A stretch of DNA of 64,000 nucleotides from Aureibacillus halotolerans (GCF_004363045.1 NZ_SNYJ01000012.1:62001-126000), one strand, 5' to 3'; positions 35,544-45,041 are shown, numbered from the stretch's first letter. Program-made: numbers and translations. Notes: generated from the sequence alone by a model not told the origin.

Positions 35544-36794
35544 TTATTGCTTTTGCAAGCTGACAAGTTCCACGCATGTGCAAAAGACGCGCATCGCCTT
35601 GTCGAGCTCTTCGACCGTTGGGAAGGACGGGGCAATGCGGATGTTTCGGTCAAGGGGGTCCTTGCCATAAGGGAACGTGGCGCCAGCATTCGTTAATACG
35701 ACACCCGCTTCTTTGGCGAGGCGTACAACCTCTTTGGCACAATCGTTCAACGTATCGACACTGATAAAGTAGCCGCCATCTGGTGCTGACCAGGTCGCAA
35801 GGTCTTTGCCGCCTAATTGTTCTTCAAATACTTCAAAAACTTTGTCAAACTTAGGTTTTAGAATGTCAGCATGCTTTTGCATATGTTGAACGACACCTTC
35901 TGCATCTTTAAAAAAGTGCAGGTGTCGCACTTGGTTAATCTTGTCTGGCCCAATCGTTTGCATAGCCAAATGCTTTTTAATGGCGTCTATATTTTCTTTG
36001 CTGGCAGCCAAAGCAGCGATGCCGGCCCCCGCAAATGAAATTTTAGATGTAGACACAAAGGCAAAAATGCGGTCGCTATGACCATTTGCCTCACAAGCGG
36101 TAAAAATATTATTAAATGTTGCCGGACGGTCAGTCAAATAATGGACAATGTACGCATTATCCCATAGGATGCGAAAGTCTGGTGCCTTCGTTTCCATTTT
36201 TGCAAGGCGTTCGATCACCTCGTCCGAAAACACTGAACCTGTTGGATTGCTGTATTTCGGCACACACCAAATGCCTTTAATTGTCTCATCCTCTGCAACA
36301 AGTGATTCAACGGCAGCCATATCAGGCCCATCATCTGTCATGTCCACAGGAATCATTTCAATGCCAAAATGCTCACAGATCGAAAAATGACGGTCGTATC
36401 CTGGCGTTGGACAGATAAATTTCACCTTTTGCTGGCCCCATGGCGCATTACTGCCTCTCACTCCGTGCAAAAGCGCGCGTGCAATTGTGTCATGCATGAG
36501 GGTAAGGCTGGAGTTTCCGCCAACAATCACTTCGTCAGTCGTGACACTAAGGAGATCGGCAAATAATTTTTTCATTTCAGGCAGACCGTCGAGGCCACCG
36601 TAATTTCGAATATCCACGCCACTTTCTGTGACCATCGCGTCTTTTGAAGAAGGGTAGTCCAGCATCGCGTTTGATAAATCGAGTTGCTCGGGGCTAGGTT
36701 TTCCTCGTGACATGTCGAGCTTCAAGTTTTCTTGCTTGTATGTGGCATAGGTGTGCTGCAATTGCTTTAATCTGCTCTCTGATTGTGCGTCCAA
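35544..36794 (-). CDS. Class I aminotransferase, aspartate aminotransferase type Ic
   Basis: 416 residues from TTG 36794, with GGAGGAC 5 nt upstream; a longer frame reaches 36815 but its start overlaps this site. PLP fold-type I features: MSRGKPSPEQLDLSNAML at the N-terminus, GGNSSLTLMHD, CVPKYSNPTGSVFSDE and the PLP lysine in FVSTSKISFAGAG. The layout matches the fungal/bacterial aspartate aminotransferase Ic group (Asp_aminotransf, PF12897) that was earlier annotated as GntR-like. It probably transaminates aspartate or a related amino acid with 2-oxoglutarate; the exact specificity is open. Monocistronic. Confidence 0.9.
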   Translation of the reverse strand: MDAQSESRLKQLQHTYATYKQENLKLDMSRGKPSPEQLDLSNAMLDYPSSKDAMVTESGVDIRNYGGLDGLPEMKKLFADLLSVTTDEVIVGGNSSLTLMHDTIARALLHGVRGSNAPWGQQKVKFICPTPGYDRHFSICEHFGIEMIPVDMTDDGPDMAAVESLVAEDETIKGIWCVPKYSNPTGSVFSDEVIERLAKMETKAPDFRILWDNAYIVHYLTDRPATFNNIFTACEANGHSDRIFAFVSTSKISFAGAGIAALAASKENIDAIKKHLAMQTIGPDKINQVRHLHFFKDAEGVVQHMQKHADILKPKFDKVFEVFEEQLGGKDLATWSAPDGGYFISVDTLNDCAKEVVRLAKEAGVVLTNAGATFPYGKDPLDRNIRIAPSFPTVEELDKAMRVFCTCVELVSLQKQ

Positions 36795-36921
36795 GTAAAG
36801 TCCTCCATTTCCCAAGCGGGTTGTTCTTTTCTTCTATTGTAAACTTCATTTGGCGTAAGTCAATTCGCATTTCTGTGAACCGGTGGCATTCGATTTCAAA
36901 AAACTGGAGGAACTATTTTGC

Positions 36922-36960
36922 TTGAAATTTAGGTGACTCCCTATATAATTAAGTTACTTA
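36922..36960 (+). promoter_or_regulatory. Promoter and operator of the MarR/exporter operon
   Basis: TTGAAA (36922-36927), 16-bp spacer, TATAAT (36944-36949). The odd palindrome TAAGTTACTTA (36950-36960) directly after the -10 is a plausible MarR-dimer operator. Confidence 0.6.
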
Positions 36961-36985
36961 CTTATCTAAATAGGGGTGGTAAAGC

Positions 36986-37435
36986 TTGAAGCAGGAAAGC
37001 GAAGCATTATATCAGGCGATACATAAACTCAGACGCAAGGGCACTGAGATCCAGGAGCAATATGAGGATCATACAGCAAACGAATTTCGCATACTACATT
37101 TATTGAAAATGCATCCTGAAGGGATGAAGGTGTCCGACGTAAGCACAAAACTAGAGGTGACCTCTCCGTTTGTGACACAGCTGATTAATTCTATGGAAAA
37201 ACAGGGCGTCATCGATCGGCGACGGTCGTCGGATGACCGTCGTGTTGTCATGCTGATGCTAACGGACAAAGGGGAGCAAGCGGCACGAAAAATCGAAACA
37301 TATATGCATCACTTTTTTGATGGCCTTGTTGCTTATCTGGGGGATGAGGAAAGCCGAAAGCTGACAGAGCTTCTTCATCATGTCTTTGATTACTTGGACA
37401 CACAAAAAAAACAACGAGAGGAGGACGCAAAATGA
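36986..37435 (+). CDS. MarR-family transcriptional regulator
   Basis: 149 residues, winged-HTH MarR fold: EFRILHLLKMHPEGMKVSDVSTKLEVTSPFVTQLINSMEKQGVIDRRRSSDDRRVVMLMLTDKG spans the DNA-binding helix and wing. TTG 36986 follows GGGGTGG. It overlaps the first exporter gene by 4 bases (ATGA), the standard arrangement for a drug-responsive repressor of a multidrug exporter. It probably binds the palindrome at 36950-36960 and releases it upon binding a toxic small molecule. Confidence 0.93.
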   Translation: MKQESEALYQAIHKLRRKGTEIQEQYEDHTANEFRILHLLKMHPEGMKVSDVSTKLEVTSPFVTQLINSMEKQGVIDRRRSSDDRRVVMLMLTDKGEQAARKIETYMHHFFDGLVAYLGDEESRKLTELLHHVFDYLDTQKKQREEDAK

Positions 37436-39156
37436 AACAATTGCTGCCTTTCCTAAAACCTTATAAAGGGCAGGTTATTCTCATCCTAATCGGCACACTT
37501 GCCGGCATTCTATTAGAGCTGTATTTGCCTACATTAATGGCTGATGTCGTCAATAATGGCATCGTCAATGGAGATATTCCTTATATTATTCAAACAGGGG
37601 GTTGGATGATTGCCTGTGCTGTACTGGCTGTTCTTTTAACCGTAGGCGTCAGCTTTTTGGCTTCACGTGTTTCTCTAGCGTTCAGCCGTGATGTCAGAAG
37701 AGAACTGTTTGTTCACGTCGAGCATTTTTCACTAGAAGAATTCGATAAAATCGGAACTTCCTCCTTAATTACGAGATCCACGAATGACGTGAAGCAAGTG
37801 CAGGATGTTCTGAATATGATTTTGCGGATGATGACGAGGGCTCCTTTTATGCTTATCGGAGGTATTATTTTTGCCGTGTCCATGGACGCCACGCTGTCGA
37901 TTGTCTTTTTTACAGCTCTGCCTGTGCTAGCTGGGTTGATTATTCTTATTGCCCGCAAAGCCATCCCGTTGTTTGGCGAGATGCAGAAGAAAACAGATCG
38001 GCTTAACTTATTGCTGCGTGAGACGTTAATTGGAACAAGAGTGGTTCGTGCTTTTAACCGCGTGACATTTGAAAAACAACGATTTAATAAAGCCAATGAG
38101 GCCTTTCGTGACACTGGGATTCGCGTCGGTCATATTTTGGCATACATGTTTCCGGTGATGATGCTTGTAATGAACATTACAATGATCGCTCTCATCTGGT
38201 TTGGTGCCATCCGAATCGATGCAGGCGCTTTGGAAGTAGGGACATTAATGGCCTTTATGCAATACGGCATGATGATTATGTTTTCATTGATTATGCTATC
38301 AATGGCCTTTGTAATGATCCCACGAGCACAAGTATCAGCGAAACGAATTCTTGAGGTGCTCGACATGCAAGCGAGCATTCATGACCCTGCCAATGCAAAG
38401 CAACAAACAGGAAACGGACAGATTGAATTTAATCATGTCACATTCCGTTACCCAGGTGCTGAACGACCTGCGCTTGATGACGTGTCCTTCGTTGCCAAAC
38501 CTGGAGAAACAACCGCCATTATCGGAAGTACGGGGGCAGGGAAAACCTCTTTGCTTCATCTGATTCCACGTTTTTATGATGTGGAAAACGGCCAGGTGCT
38601 CATTGATGGTGTCGATGTAAGAGACATGGCACAAAAGGATGTTCGCAAAAATCTTGGCTATGTGCCACAAAAGGCCTCTTTATTCTCAGGAACGATTGCG
38701 GAGAATGTACGTTTTGGGAATAGTGATTTATCTGATGAGGCCATAATGGACGCATTAGAAACAGCGCAAGCAAGCGATTTTGTGAAAGACAAGGAGAACG
38801 GTCTTCAGGCAGATATCTCCCAAGCAGGGGCGAATTTATCAGGCGGCCAAAAACAACGTCTTTCCATTGCCCGCGCTCTGGCAAGAAAGCCAGCGATTTA
38901 TTTGTTTGACGACAGCTTTTCAGCGCTTGATTACAAAACAGATGCTCGCCTGCGAAAAGCGTTGCAAGAAACGACGGTAGATGCGACGATCCTTCTCGTT
39001 GCGCAGAGAGTGAGTACAGTGGAGAATGCAGACCAGATTATCGTACTCAATGAAGGAAAAGTGGCTGGGATCGGAACTCACCAGGAGTTGCTTGCCAGCA
39101 ATCAAATTTATCAGGAAATCGTAAACTCGCAGCAATCAGAGGGGGAGAGTGCATGA
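37432..39156 (+). CDS. Heterodimeric ABC exporter subunit, degenerate-site half (YfiB-like)
   Basis: 574 residues: a six-helix exporter domain (about 1-310) and an ATPase domain with Walker A GSTGAGKTS, signature LSGGQKQR and Walker B YLFDDSFSALD. The catalytic glutamate after Walker B is aspartate (DD), the mark of the non-hydrolysing site in heterodimeric exporters such as BmrC/LmrC/TM287. Its partner is the next gene (4-bp overlap). Similar to B. subtilis YfiB. It probably expels drugs or lipids and is controlled by the upstream MarR. Confidence 0.93.
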   Translation: MKQLLPFLKPYKGQVILILIGTLAGILLELYLPTLMADVVNNGIVNGDIPYIIQTGGWMIACAVLAVLLTVGVSFLASRVSLAFSRDVRRELFVHVEHFSLEEFDKIGTSSLITRSTNDVKQVQDVLNMILRMMTRAPFMLIGGIIFAVSMDATLSIVFFTALPVLAGLIILIARKAIPLFGEMQKKTDRLNLLLRETLIGTRVVRAFNRVTFEKQRFNKANEAFRDTGIRVGHILAYMFPVMMLVMNITMIALIWFGAIRIDAGALEVGTLMAFMQYGMMIMFSLIMLSMAFVMIPRAQVSAKRILEVLDMQASIHDPANAKQQTGNGQIEFNHVTFRYPGAERPALDDVSFVAKPGETTAIIGSTGAGKTSLLHLIPRFYDVENGQVLIDGVDVRDMAQKDVRKNLGYVPQKASLFSGTIAENVRFGNSDLSDEAIMDALETAQASDFVKDKENGLQADISQAGANLSGGQKQRLSIARALARKPAIYLFDDSFSALDYKTDARLRKALQETTVDATILLVAQRVSTVENADQIIVLNEGKVAGIGTHQELLASNQIYQEIVNSQQSEGESA

Positions 39157-40979
39157 CGGAGAAAAAACATACGAACCAAGGCCATAGTCGCGGCCCGGGG
39201 GGCATGGTTCCCGTTGAAAAGCCGAAAGAGTTTAAACGAACATTGCGTCGGCTCGCAGGCTATTTGCGCCCCCACACAAAAATGCTTATCTTCGTTGCCG
39301 TTGCGTCTCTGTTAGGGACATTATTTAATGTCATTAGTCCATGGCTTCTCGGCCTCGCCACAACGTCGCTGTTTACTAGTTTTACAAATGGTACAGGTGT
39401 TCAGTTTGCTTATATCGGTGAGCTCCTGCTCTTGCTAGTTGGCTTGTATATTGTCGCTTCACTATTTATGTTTCTTCAGCAATATCTCATGGCGACTATT
39501 TCGCAACAAACCATTGCCAGCCTGCGAAAAAAGGTCAATGAAAAGCTCTCGCGTTTGCCGTTGCAGTATTTTGATCGTCATTCCCATGGGGATCTGCTAA
39601 GCCGTGCGGTCAATGACATTGATAATATCAATACATCCATGCAGCAGGCGTTAACGCAGATTATTACATCCGCATTTACCATCGTCGGCATTATCATTAT
39701 GATGCTCACGATTAGCCCGTTGTTAACTCTTGTCGTTTGCATCACGATTCCATTGAGTGCGCTAGTGATTAAACTGATTGCCGGTCGCTCACAACGCTAT
39801 TTTAAAGGACAACAAACAGAGCTCGGAACCGTGAATGGTCATATAGAAGAAATGTTTGGCGGACATCAAGTCGTCAAAGCGTATGGGCACGAAAATGAAG
39901 CCATCCAACGTTTTGATGAAATGAATGAAAAGCTCTACACAGCTGGCTGGAAGGCGCAGTTTATTTCAGGAATTATGATGCCAATGATGACGTTTATCGG
40001 GAACATCGGCTACGTGCTCGTCAGTATTGCAGGCGGTATTCTTGTCATTACCGGAGGCCTTCAGATCGGTGGCGTGCAGGCGTTTATCCAGTATACTCAG
40101 CAGATCACACACCCAATGGCTCAAGCGGCAGGGATTGCAAATATGATTCAAACCGCTTTGGCCTCTGCCGAACGGATCTTCACCTTGCTTGACGAAGAAG
40201 AAGAAGTACGTGAAACGCCAAAAGCTGATGCGATGGAAGGACTAAAAGGAAGAATCACCTTTGACGATGTCACTTTTGGGTATGACGCAGAGCACCCTGT
40301 CATCCGTGGTGTCGACCTTGATGTCCAGCCAGGCCATACCATTGCAGTGGTCGGGCCAACCGGGGCAGGAAAAACGACGCTGATTAATTTGCTCATGCGC
40401 TTTTATGACGTTGATGATGGCCACCTTTTACTAGATGGCAAGGACGTGAGAGAGCTAAGTCGAGAGCAGCTGCGAAGTTGTTTTGCCATGGTGCTGCAAG
40501 ACACATGGTTGTTTAAAGGAACCATTCGTGAAAACATTGCGTACGGTCGCGAAGGCGCCACGGAGGACGACATTGTCCAGGCAGCAAAGCATGCGTATGC
40601 GGATGACTTTATCCGTACCTTACCAGATGGTTATGACACTGTCCTTGGGGAGGATGCCTCCAATATTTCTCAAGGCCAACGACAGCTACTAACTATCGCT
40701 CGTGCCATCCTCTCGAATCCAATGATTTTGATTTTGGATGAAGCGACAAGCAACGTCGACACGCGCACTGAAATGAACATCCAAAAAGCAATGAAAGATA
40801 TGATGGTTGGTCGAACGAGTTTTGTCATTGCCCATCGCCTGTCCACCATCCGTGACGCCGACCGTATTCTCGTAATGGACAAAGGCAATATCATTGAGCA
40901 AGGGTCACATGACGAACTCCTTGCCCTCGGCGGTTTTTATGCCGATCTGTATCATAGCCAGTTTGCTGAGGTCGGGTAA
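39153..40979 (+). CDS. Heterodimeric ABC exporter subunit, catalytic half (YfiC-like)
   Basis: 608 residues. An N-terminal hydrophilic extension of ~35 residues precedes six membrane helices (to about 335) and an ATPase with Walker A GPTGAGKTT, signature ISQGQRQLL (a non-canonical first position), Walker B LILDEATSNVD with the catalytic glutamate, and H-loop IAHRLST. It supplies the hydrolytic site of the pair with the preceding subunit. Similar to B. subtilis YfiC. The gene ends 34 bases before a bidirectional terminator. Confidence 0.93.
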   Translation: MTEKKHTNQGHSRGPGGMVPVEKPKEFKRTLRRLAGYLRPHTKMLIFVAVASLLGTLFNVISPWLLGLATTSLFTSFTNGTGVQFAYIGELLLLLVGLYIVASLFMFLQQYLMATISQQTIASLRKKVNEKLSRLPLQYFDRHSHGDLLSRAVNDIDNINTSMQQALTQIITSAFTIVGIIIMMLTISPLLTLVVCITIPLSALVIKLIAGRSQRYFKGQQTELGTVNGHIEEMFGGHQVVKAYGHENEAIQRFDEMNEKLYTAGWKAQFISGIMMPMMTFIGNIGYVLVSIAGGILVITGGLQIGGVQAFIQYTQQITHPMAQAAGIANMIQTALASAERIFTLLDEEEEVRETPKADAMEGLKGRITFDDVTFGYDAEHPVIRGVDLDVQPGHTIAVVGPTGAGKTTLINLLMRFYDVDDGHLLLDGKDVRELSREQLRSCFAMVLQDTWLFKGTIRENIAYGREGATEDDIVQAAKHAYADDFIRTLPDGYDTVLGEDASNISQGQRQLLTIARAILSNPMILILDEATSNVDTRTEMNIQKAMKDMMVGRTSFVIAHRLSTIRDADRILVMDKGNIIEQGSHDELLALGGFYADLYHSQFAEVG

Positions 40980-41012
40980 GAAAGCATAATGCAAATGGCG
41001 CGAATGCCAATG

Positions 41013-41048
41013 AAAAAGCAGCGGTCCGCTGAAAAGGCCGCTGCTTTT
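41013..41048. terminator. Bidirectional terminator, exporter operon and third SLH gene
   Basis: AAAAGCAGCGG/CCGCTGCTTTT with a 13-nt loop between convergent genes. Confidence 0.85.
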
Positions 41049-41055
41049 GCTTGTA

Positions 41056-42183
41056 TTAAAATTCGTAGTCAGAATAACCGAGAAATCCTGTATCTGCATT
41101 GACCCATAGTTCAGCTACTTTCTCACCATTCACGTAATCACCATAAACATAAAGTGTTTCGCCATCTTCATTTAATTCACTGCCCTCAGAGGTTAACTCT
41201 CCTTGAAGATCCTCCATGTATATGCTTTCATGCACTAACCGTTCAGCTTCATATGCTGTAAGGCTAATGAATGCTGTTCGGTTAGTGATTTCATCAATTT
41301 TCCAGATCCCATCATCAAATCGCATGACGTAGTTATACATCCCAAACGGGGCTCCAGAAGCTGCAGTTTCAGCCACCTTGGCCTGAAAGGTTAGGGAGGT
41401 AGGCGTATATTCTGTAATGGTTGCTGTCCAAGGGATGCCTTGTGCAGTATACGGAAGTAATCTTGCGGCTTCCAAAAGTACTCCAGGAGAATTGTTGTAA
41501 ATGGTTCTCCAATGATCTAACTGGTTTTTCGTATAGTGTTCCAGTACTTCGTGTTCAAGTTCTGCAAAAGCGGGGCGGTCATCTGCAAGCGGCGTCTCGA
41601 CGAAGACATCTAAAATCGCCTCTTCATGAGATACAATCGTTTGTGCGATTTGCTTTGTGAGGTCTTGTAGCTCAATCACTTTGATAAGGGCCGTTGACGT
41701 TTCAGCTACCGTTACAGGACGATTCGGCGCAAAAGTGTTATCACCTACGCCTTGCAAAACGTGCGTCTCCGTTACAGCACTAATCCAACCATTCGAAAAA
41801 GACGACAGCTCTTTCGTGTCTTCGTAAAGAAAAGAGCCGTTTAAAGGAGTAAGATCCAACGCGCCGCCAATCCAAGCAGCCATCGTCGAGCGCTGAATGG
41901 GTTCCTCCCATTCAATCTGGTCTTCCTGTTCAGACAACATGAGATCAAGTTTGATCGGCCATTCGGTAGAGTGATTTTTTTCGAGAGAATTGATCAGCAT
42001 CGTTCGAAAAGCCTCGTGCGTCAGAATCTGTTCCGGTTCAACCGATTCTTCAATAATACCTTCAGACATGAGTTTTTGAATTGCCGGTGTCCCCCAATGG
42101 GTTTCAGCCGCTTTGGCGTCGTAAGGAATACTTAATGATAATACCACGCAAAGGACAACACACCGCATCAATCCCTGTCTCAT
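41056..42183 (-). CDS. SLH-like surface protein (paralogue 3)
   Basis: 375 residues with a signal peptide (MRQGLMRCVVLCVVLSLSI...AKA) and degenerate SLH modules (THWGTPAIQKLMSEGII; LSSFSNGWISAVTETHVLQGVGDNTFAPNRPVTVAE). The C-terminal ~190 residues match paralogues at 18040 and 23800 (LEHYTKNQLDHWRTIYNNSPGVLLE, GIPWTAT, YNYVMRFDDGIWKIDE, LTAYEAERLVHES, ELWVNADTGFLGYSDYEF), but identity looks lower than between the other two. Probably exported; role unknown. It lies between the exporter operon and a VOC gene. Confidence 0.82.
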   Translation of the reverse strand: MRQGLMRCVVLCVVLSLSIPYDAKAAETHWGTPAIQKLMSEGIIEESVEPEQILTHEAFRTMLINSLEKNHSTEWPIKLDLMLSEQEDQIEWEEPIQRSTMAAWIGGALDLTPLNGSFLYEDTKELSSFSNGWISAVTETHVLQGVGDNTFAPNRPVTVAETSTALIKVIELQDLTKQIAQTIVSHEEAILDVFVETPLADDRPAFAELEHEVLEHYTKNQLDHWRTIYNNSPGVLLEAARLLPYTAQGIPWTATITEYTPTSLTFQAKVAETAASGAPFGMYNYVMRFDDGIWKIDEITNRTAFISLTAYEAERLVHESIYMEDLQGELTSEGSELNEDGETLYVYGDYVNGEKVAELWVNADTGFLGYSDYEF

Positions 42184-42336
42184 TCTATCCCCTCCACGTC
42201 GGATTTGTTTGTGTTAATTATACCTTTATTGGATGTATTTGTCATAGGTGGTGATGATCTTTAGCAAATGAAAAGAAAGATCGTCGCCTTTTTGAGGGTA
42301 TACTTGATCTATGTTTGCTTAAAGGAGAGGTTGAAG

Positions 42337-42741
42337 ATGACGCTTCAGATTACCCCTTATTTTTTGATGCCAGGAAACGCGAATGAAGCTATTGAATTCT
42401 ATCGTAATGTGCTAGGTGCAGAGCTAGTAGAAAAACAGACGTATGCAGATGCAGGCATTCCATGTCAAGATGCGATAAAGGAACATATTGCTCATGCGCT
42501 ACTAAAAGTCGACGATTCCGTACTTCAATTTTCCGATTCCCCGACGATTCCAACAGAGCCAGGCAGTTTATTAAACCTCTCCATTACAAGCCCTGATGTG
42601 GAGAAAACCAACCAAGTGTTTGCACAGCTTGAGGACGGCGGAACCGTTCGACATGCATTAGAAAAGACAGCATTTAGTCCTGCTTTCGGCACCGTAACAG
42701 ATCGGTTTGGGGTCACGTTTACAATCATGACGTTGCCATAG
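42337..42741 (+). CDS. PhnB-like VOC-family protein
   Basis: 134 residues from ATG 42337 (AAAGGAGAGG 6-7 nt upstream). TPYFLMPGNANEAIEFYRNVLGAE and DRFGVTFTIM are typical of the PhnB/3-demethylubiquinone methyltransferase-like VOC group, whose members have widely differing activities. No function can be assigned. A terminator follows directly. Confidence 0.88.
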   Translation: MTLQITPYFLMPGNANEAIEFYRNVLGAELVEKQTYADAGIPCQDAIKEHIAHALLKVDDSVLQFSDSPTIPTEPGSLLNLSITSPDVEKTNQVFAQLEDGGTVRHALEKTAFSPAFGTVTDRFGVTFTIMTLP

Positions 42742-42748
42742 GAACAGC

Positions 42749-42781
42749 ACCGGCGATGAACCAACGATCGCTGGTTTTTTA
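42749..42781 (+). terminator. Terminator after the PhnB-like gene
   Basis: ACCGGCGAT/ATCGCTGGT with one mismatch, then TTTTTT. Confidence 0.75.
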
Positions 42782-43009
42782 ATGCTCAAACATGAAAAGC
42801 CTAATGGAAGGGAACGAATGGAGGAAGTAAAATTGTTAGAATTAATAAAAAACAATGATCAATTGGATTTATGAGATAAAATTGATTTGAATAAAAGACG
42901 TTGTATGAAATCGTCTGCGTGTTTCACGATTTTTTTCAATTTTCTTTACGTTCACATGAGTGACGAAAAAGGGTTGAAAATAAAAGAGCCACGATTGGAG
43001 GAATGTCTT

Positions 43010-44575
43010 GTGAAAACCTTTAAAAACCCTATTATTCCCGGAATGTATCCCGACCCATCGATCTGCAGAGTTGGAGAAGATTATTACTTAGTCACTTCGA
43101 GCTTTGAATATTTCCCTGGTGTTCCAATTTTTCATAGTAAGGACCTCGTGAATTGGCGCCAGATCGGTCATGTGTTGGACAGGCCTGAGCAATTGAATCT
43201 CGATCAAACACCAACCTCTCGAGGCATCTACGCTCCTACCATTCGATATCATGAGGGTGTGTTTTACATGATTACGACGTTTGTGGTTGCTGATAAAGGT
43301 GCCAGGAAGAACTTTTACGTGACAGCGACAGATCCAGAGGGGGCATGGTCTGACCCGCATTGGTTAGAGGATGCGCCAGGCATCGATCCATCGCTATTTT
43401 TTGATGATGATGGAAAGGTGTACTATACCGGTAATCGTCAGCCTCCAACTGGACAAAAATACAATAAACATAATGAAATTTGGTTACAAGAGCTGGATCT
43501 TCAGAAAAAACAGCTCGTGGGACCAAAATACAGTCTCTGGGATGGGGCATTAAAAAATGCGCATGCTCAAGAGTCTCCTCATTTGTATAAAATAAATGGC
43601 TGGTATTATCTAATTATCGCTGAAGGTGGGACAGGGTACACGCATGCAGTGACCATTTCACGAAGTAAGCAGATCACCGGGCCTTATGAAATGACGGAAA
43701 CCAATCCAATCCTGACTCACCGGCATCTTGGGAGACATCACCCGATTGTGAATATTGGCCATGCCGATATTGTTGAGACACAGGAGGGTGACTGGTGGAT
43801 GGTCTGCCTCGGATCTCGGCCGTATGGTGGATATCATCGTAATCTAGGCAGAGAAACGTTTCTCGTTCCGTTTATTTGGGAAAATGATTGGCCAATTGTG
43901 AACCCAGGTAAAGGCGTCGTTGAGGAAGTAATGACGTTTCCAGCGCTAAAAGAACAACGCTGGCCCACATCACCTGCCTCGGATTCATTTGAAGCAGAAA
44001 AATTGGATGACCGATGGAACTTTTTGCGAACGCCTCGAGGAGATTTCTGGTCCTTAAATGAAAGACCTGGTTTTTTAAGACTAAAGGCGAAAAAAGAGAC
44101 CATTATGGAAGAAGAAAATCCTGCATTTGTTGGCAGGAGACAGCAGCACATCAATTTCTCGGCTCAATGTGTCATGGAATTCAAACCTGAAACGGCATAT
44201 GAAACAGCAGGGATGGTCTTGTTGCAAAATCATAAGTATCAGTTTCGTATGGAGGTCTTCCTAGCAAATGGACAGCCAAGTATTCGATTGATCAAAAGAG
44301 AAGATGGTGTAGAAGAAGTACAAGCAACACAAGACATTCAGTCGAACAACATCTATATCAAAGTAGAGGCGATTGGTCAGGCGTATGATTTCTATTTTGC
44401 AGAAAGACCTTCTAATTGGATCACGTTGGCAAAAGACATGGATGGGACGACGTTAAGCTCGGATAAAGCAGGAGGTTTCATCGGAGCCTATATAGGGATG
44501 TATTGTTCTTCAAATGGACAGGAGAGTCAGAACGCTGCAGACTTTGACTGGTTTGACTACCAAGAAATACATTAA
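43010..44575 (+). CDS. Glycoside hydrolase family 43 beta-xylosidase
   Basis: 521 residues from GTG 43010 (TTGGAGGAAT 5 nt upstream); the open frame extends to 42887 but that part is not family sequence. The GH43 five-bladed propeller (about 1-320) has YPDPSICRVGEDYYLVTSSFEYFPGVP with the base aspartate, GIDPSLFFDDDGKVYY with the pKa-modulating aspartate, and AQESPHLYKINGWYY with the catalytic glutamate. The C-terminal beta-sandwich (about 330-521) is the GH43_C2 type found in xylosidases of ~530 residues. No signal peptide, so it hydrolyses imported xylo- or arabino-oligosaccharides in the cytoplasm. The ABC importer 470 bases downstream is a likely partner. Confidence 0.93.
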   Translation: MKTFKNPIIPGMYPDPSICRVGEDYYLVTSSFEYFPGVPIFHSKDLVNWRQIGHVLDRPEQLNLDQTPTSRGIYAPTIRYHEGVFYMITTFVVADKGARKNFYVTATDPEGAWSDPHWLEDAPGIDPSLFFDDDGKVYYTGNRQPPTGQKYNKHNEIWLQELDLQKKQLVGPKYSLWDGALKNAHAQESPHLYKINGWYYLIIAEGGTGYTHAVTISRSKQITGPYEMTETNPILTHRHLGRHHPIVNIGHADIVETQEGDWWMVCLGSRPYGGYHRNLGRETFLVPFIWENDWPIVNPGKGVVEEVMTFPALKEQRWPTSPASDSFEAEKLDDRWNFLRTPRGDFWSLNERPGFLRLKAKKETIMEEENPAFVGRRQQHINFSAQCVMEFKPETAYETAGMVLLQNHKYQFRMEVFLANGQPSIRLIKREDGVEEVQATQDIQSNNIYIKVEAIGQAYDFYFAERPSNWITLAKDMDGTTLSSDKAGGFIGAYIGMYCSSNGQESQNAADFDWFDYQEIH

Positions 44576-44653
44576 TTTTAAACAGACACTAGCGAGGCTT
44601 AGCTAAGCGTAGAACAGTTACCGCTCCATGACTTAATTTACAAGAATTCATTT

Positions 44654-44690
44654 ACTCTCAATCATGTAAAACGGATTGGGAGTCTTTCTA
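44654..44690 (+). terminator. Terminator after the GH43 gene
   Basis: ACTCTCAATC/GATTGGGAGT with one mismatch, followed by CTTTCT. Confidence 0.6.
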
Positions 44691-44710
44691 TGTAAGCGAA
44701 GCGATTGTAT

Positions 44711-44841
44711 TCGCGCAGTAGGCCAGTGAAACCGCGCAGTAGCCGGCGTTTTCCGAGCATGTATTGTAATAATCCGCACATAAAAAGGTTTTACCCGCGC
44801 ACTATAGTCAAATCCGCGCAATCCTAGCCCTAAGCCTTGCG
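44711..44841. repeat. Phased heptamer array B (CCGCGCA, 6 units at 21 or 19 bp)
   Basis: Heptamers related to (T/C)CGCGCA start at 44711, 44732, 44753 (CCGAGCA), 44774 (CCGCACA), 44795 and 44814; the intervals are 21, 21, 21, 21 and 19. A possible seventh, CCTTGCG, lies 21 bases further at 44835. Between the heptamers lie 14 or 12 unrelated bases. The spacing rule is identical to array A at 35207 although the heptamer differs. It lies between the GH43 terminator and the ABC operon promoter; the remaining gap sequence up to 44980 shows nothing else. Confidence 0.75.
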
Positions 44842-44980
44842 TTTTTATTCTGAAGCACTCACTCTAAAACGTCTTATTAGACACTCCTTTTTTCCTCCCG
44901 ATCTCATCCGTATCCGTGCATAACACCTCAAAATTAAAACATCCAGTAAGATTCAAGGATAGTTTCGTAGTTTCTCTGGA

Positions 44981-45027
44981 TTGTCTTCCCATTAGAATAG
45001 ATTACAATTTACTGTAAGCGCTTAATA
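44981..45027 (+). promoter_or_regulatory. Promoter and cre site of the sugar ABC operon
   Basis: TTGTCT (44981-44986), 17-bp spacer, TACAAT (45004-45009). TGTAAGCGCTTAAT (45014-45027) matches the cre consensus at 13 of 14 positions and covers the expected start site, so CcpA would block transcription in the presence of glucose. Confidence 0.75.
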
Positions 45028-45041
45028 AAAGGGGGATAACA

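Noticed and set aside
35303-35689. Frames with heptapeptide repeats (SEPxxxx, FGSLxxx) across phased array A
   Set aside because: The 19-bp steps shift the frame and the frames overlap the aminotransferase gene; the periodicity is a DNA property.
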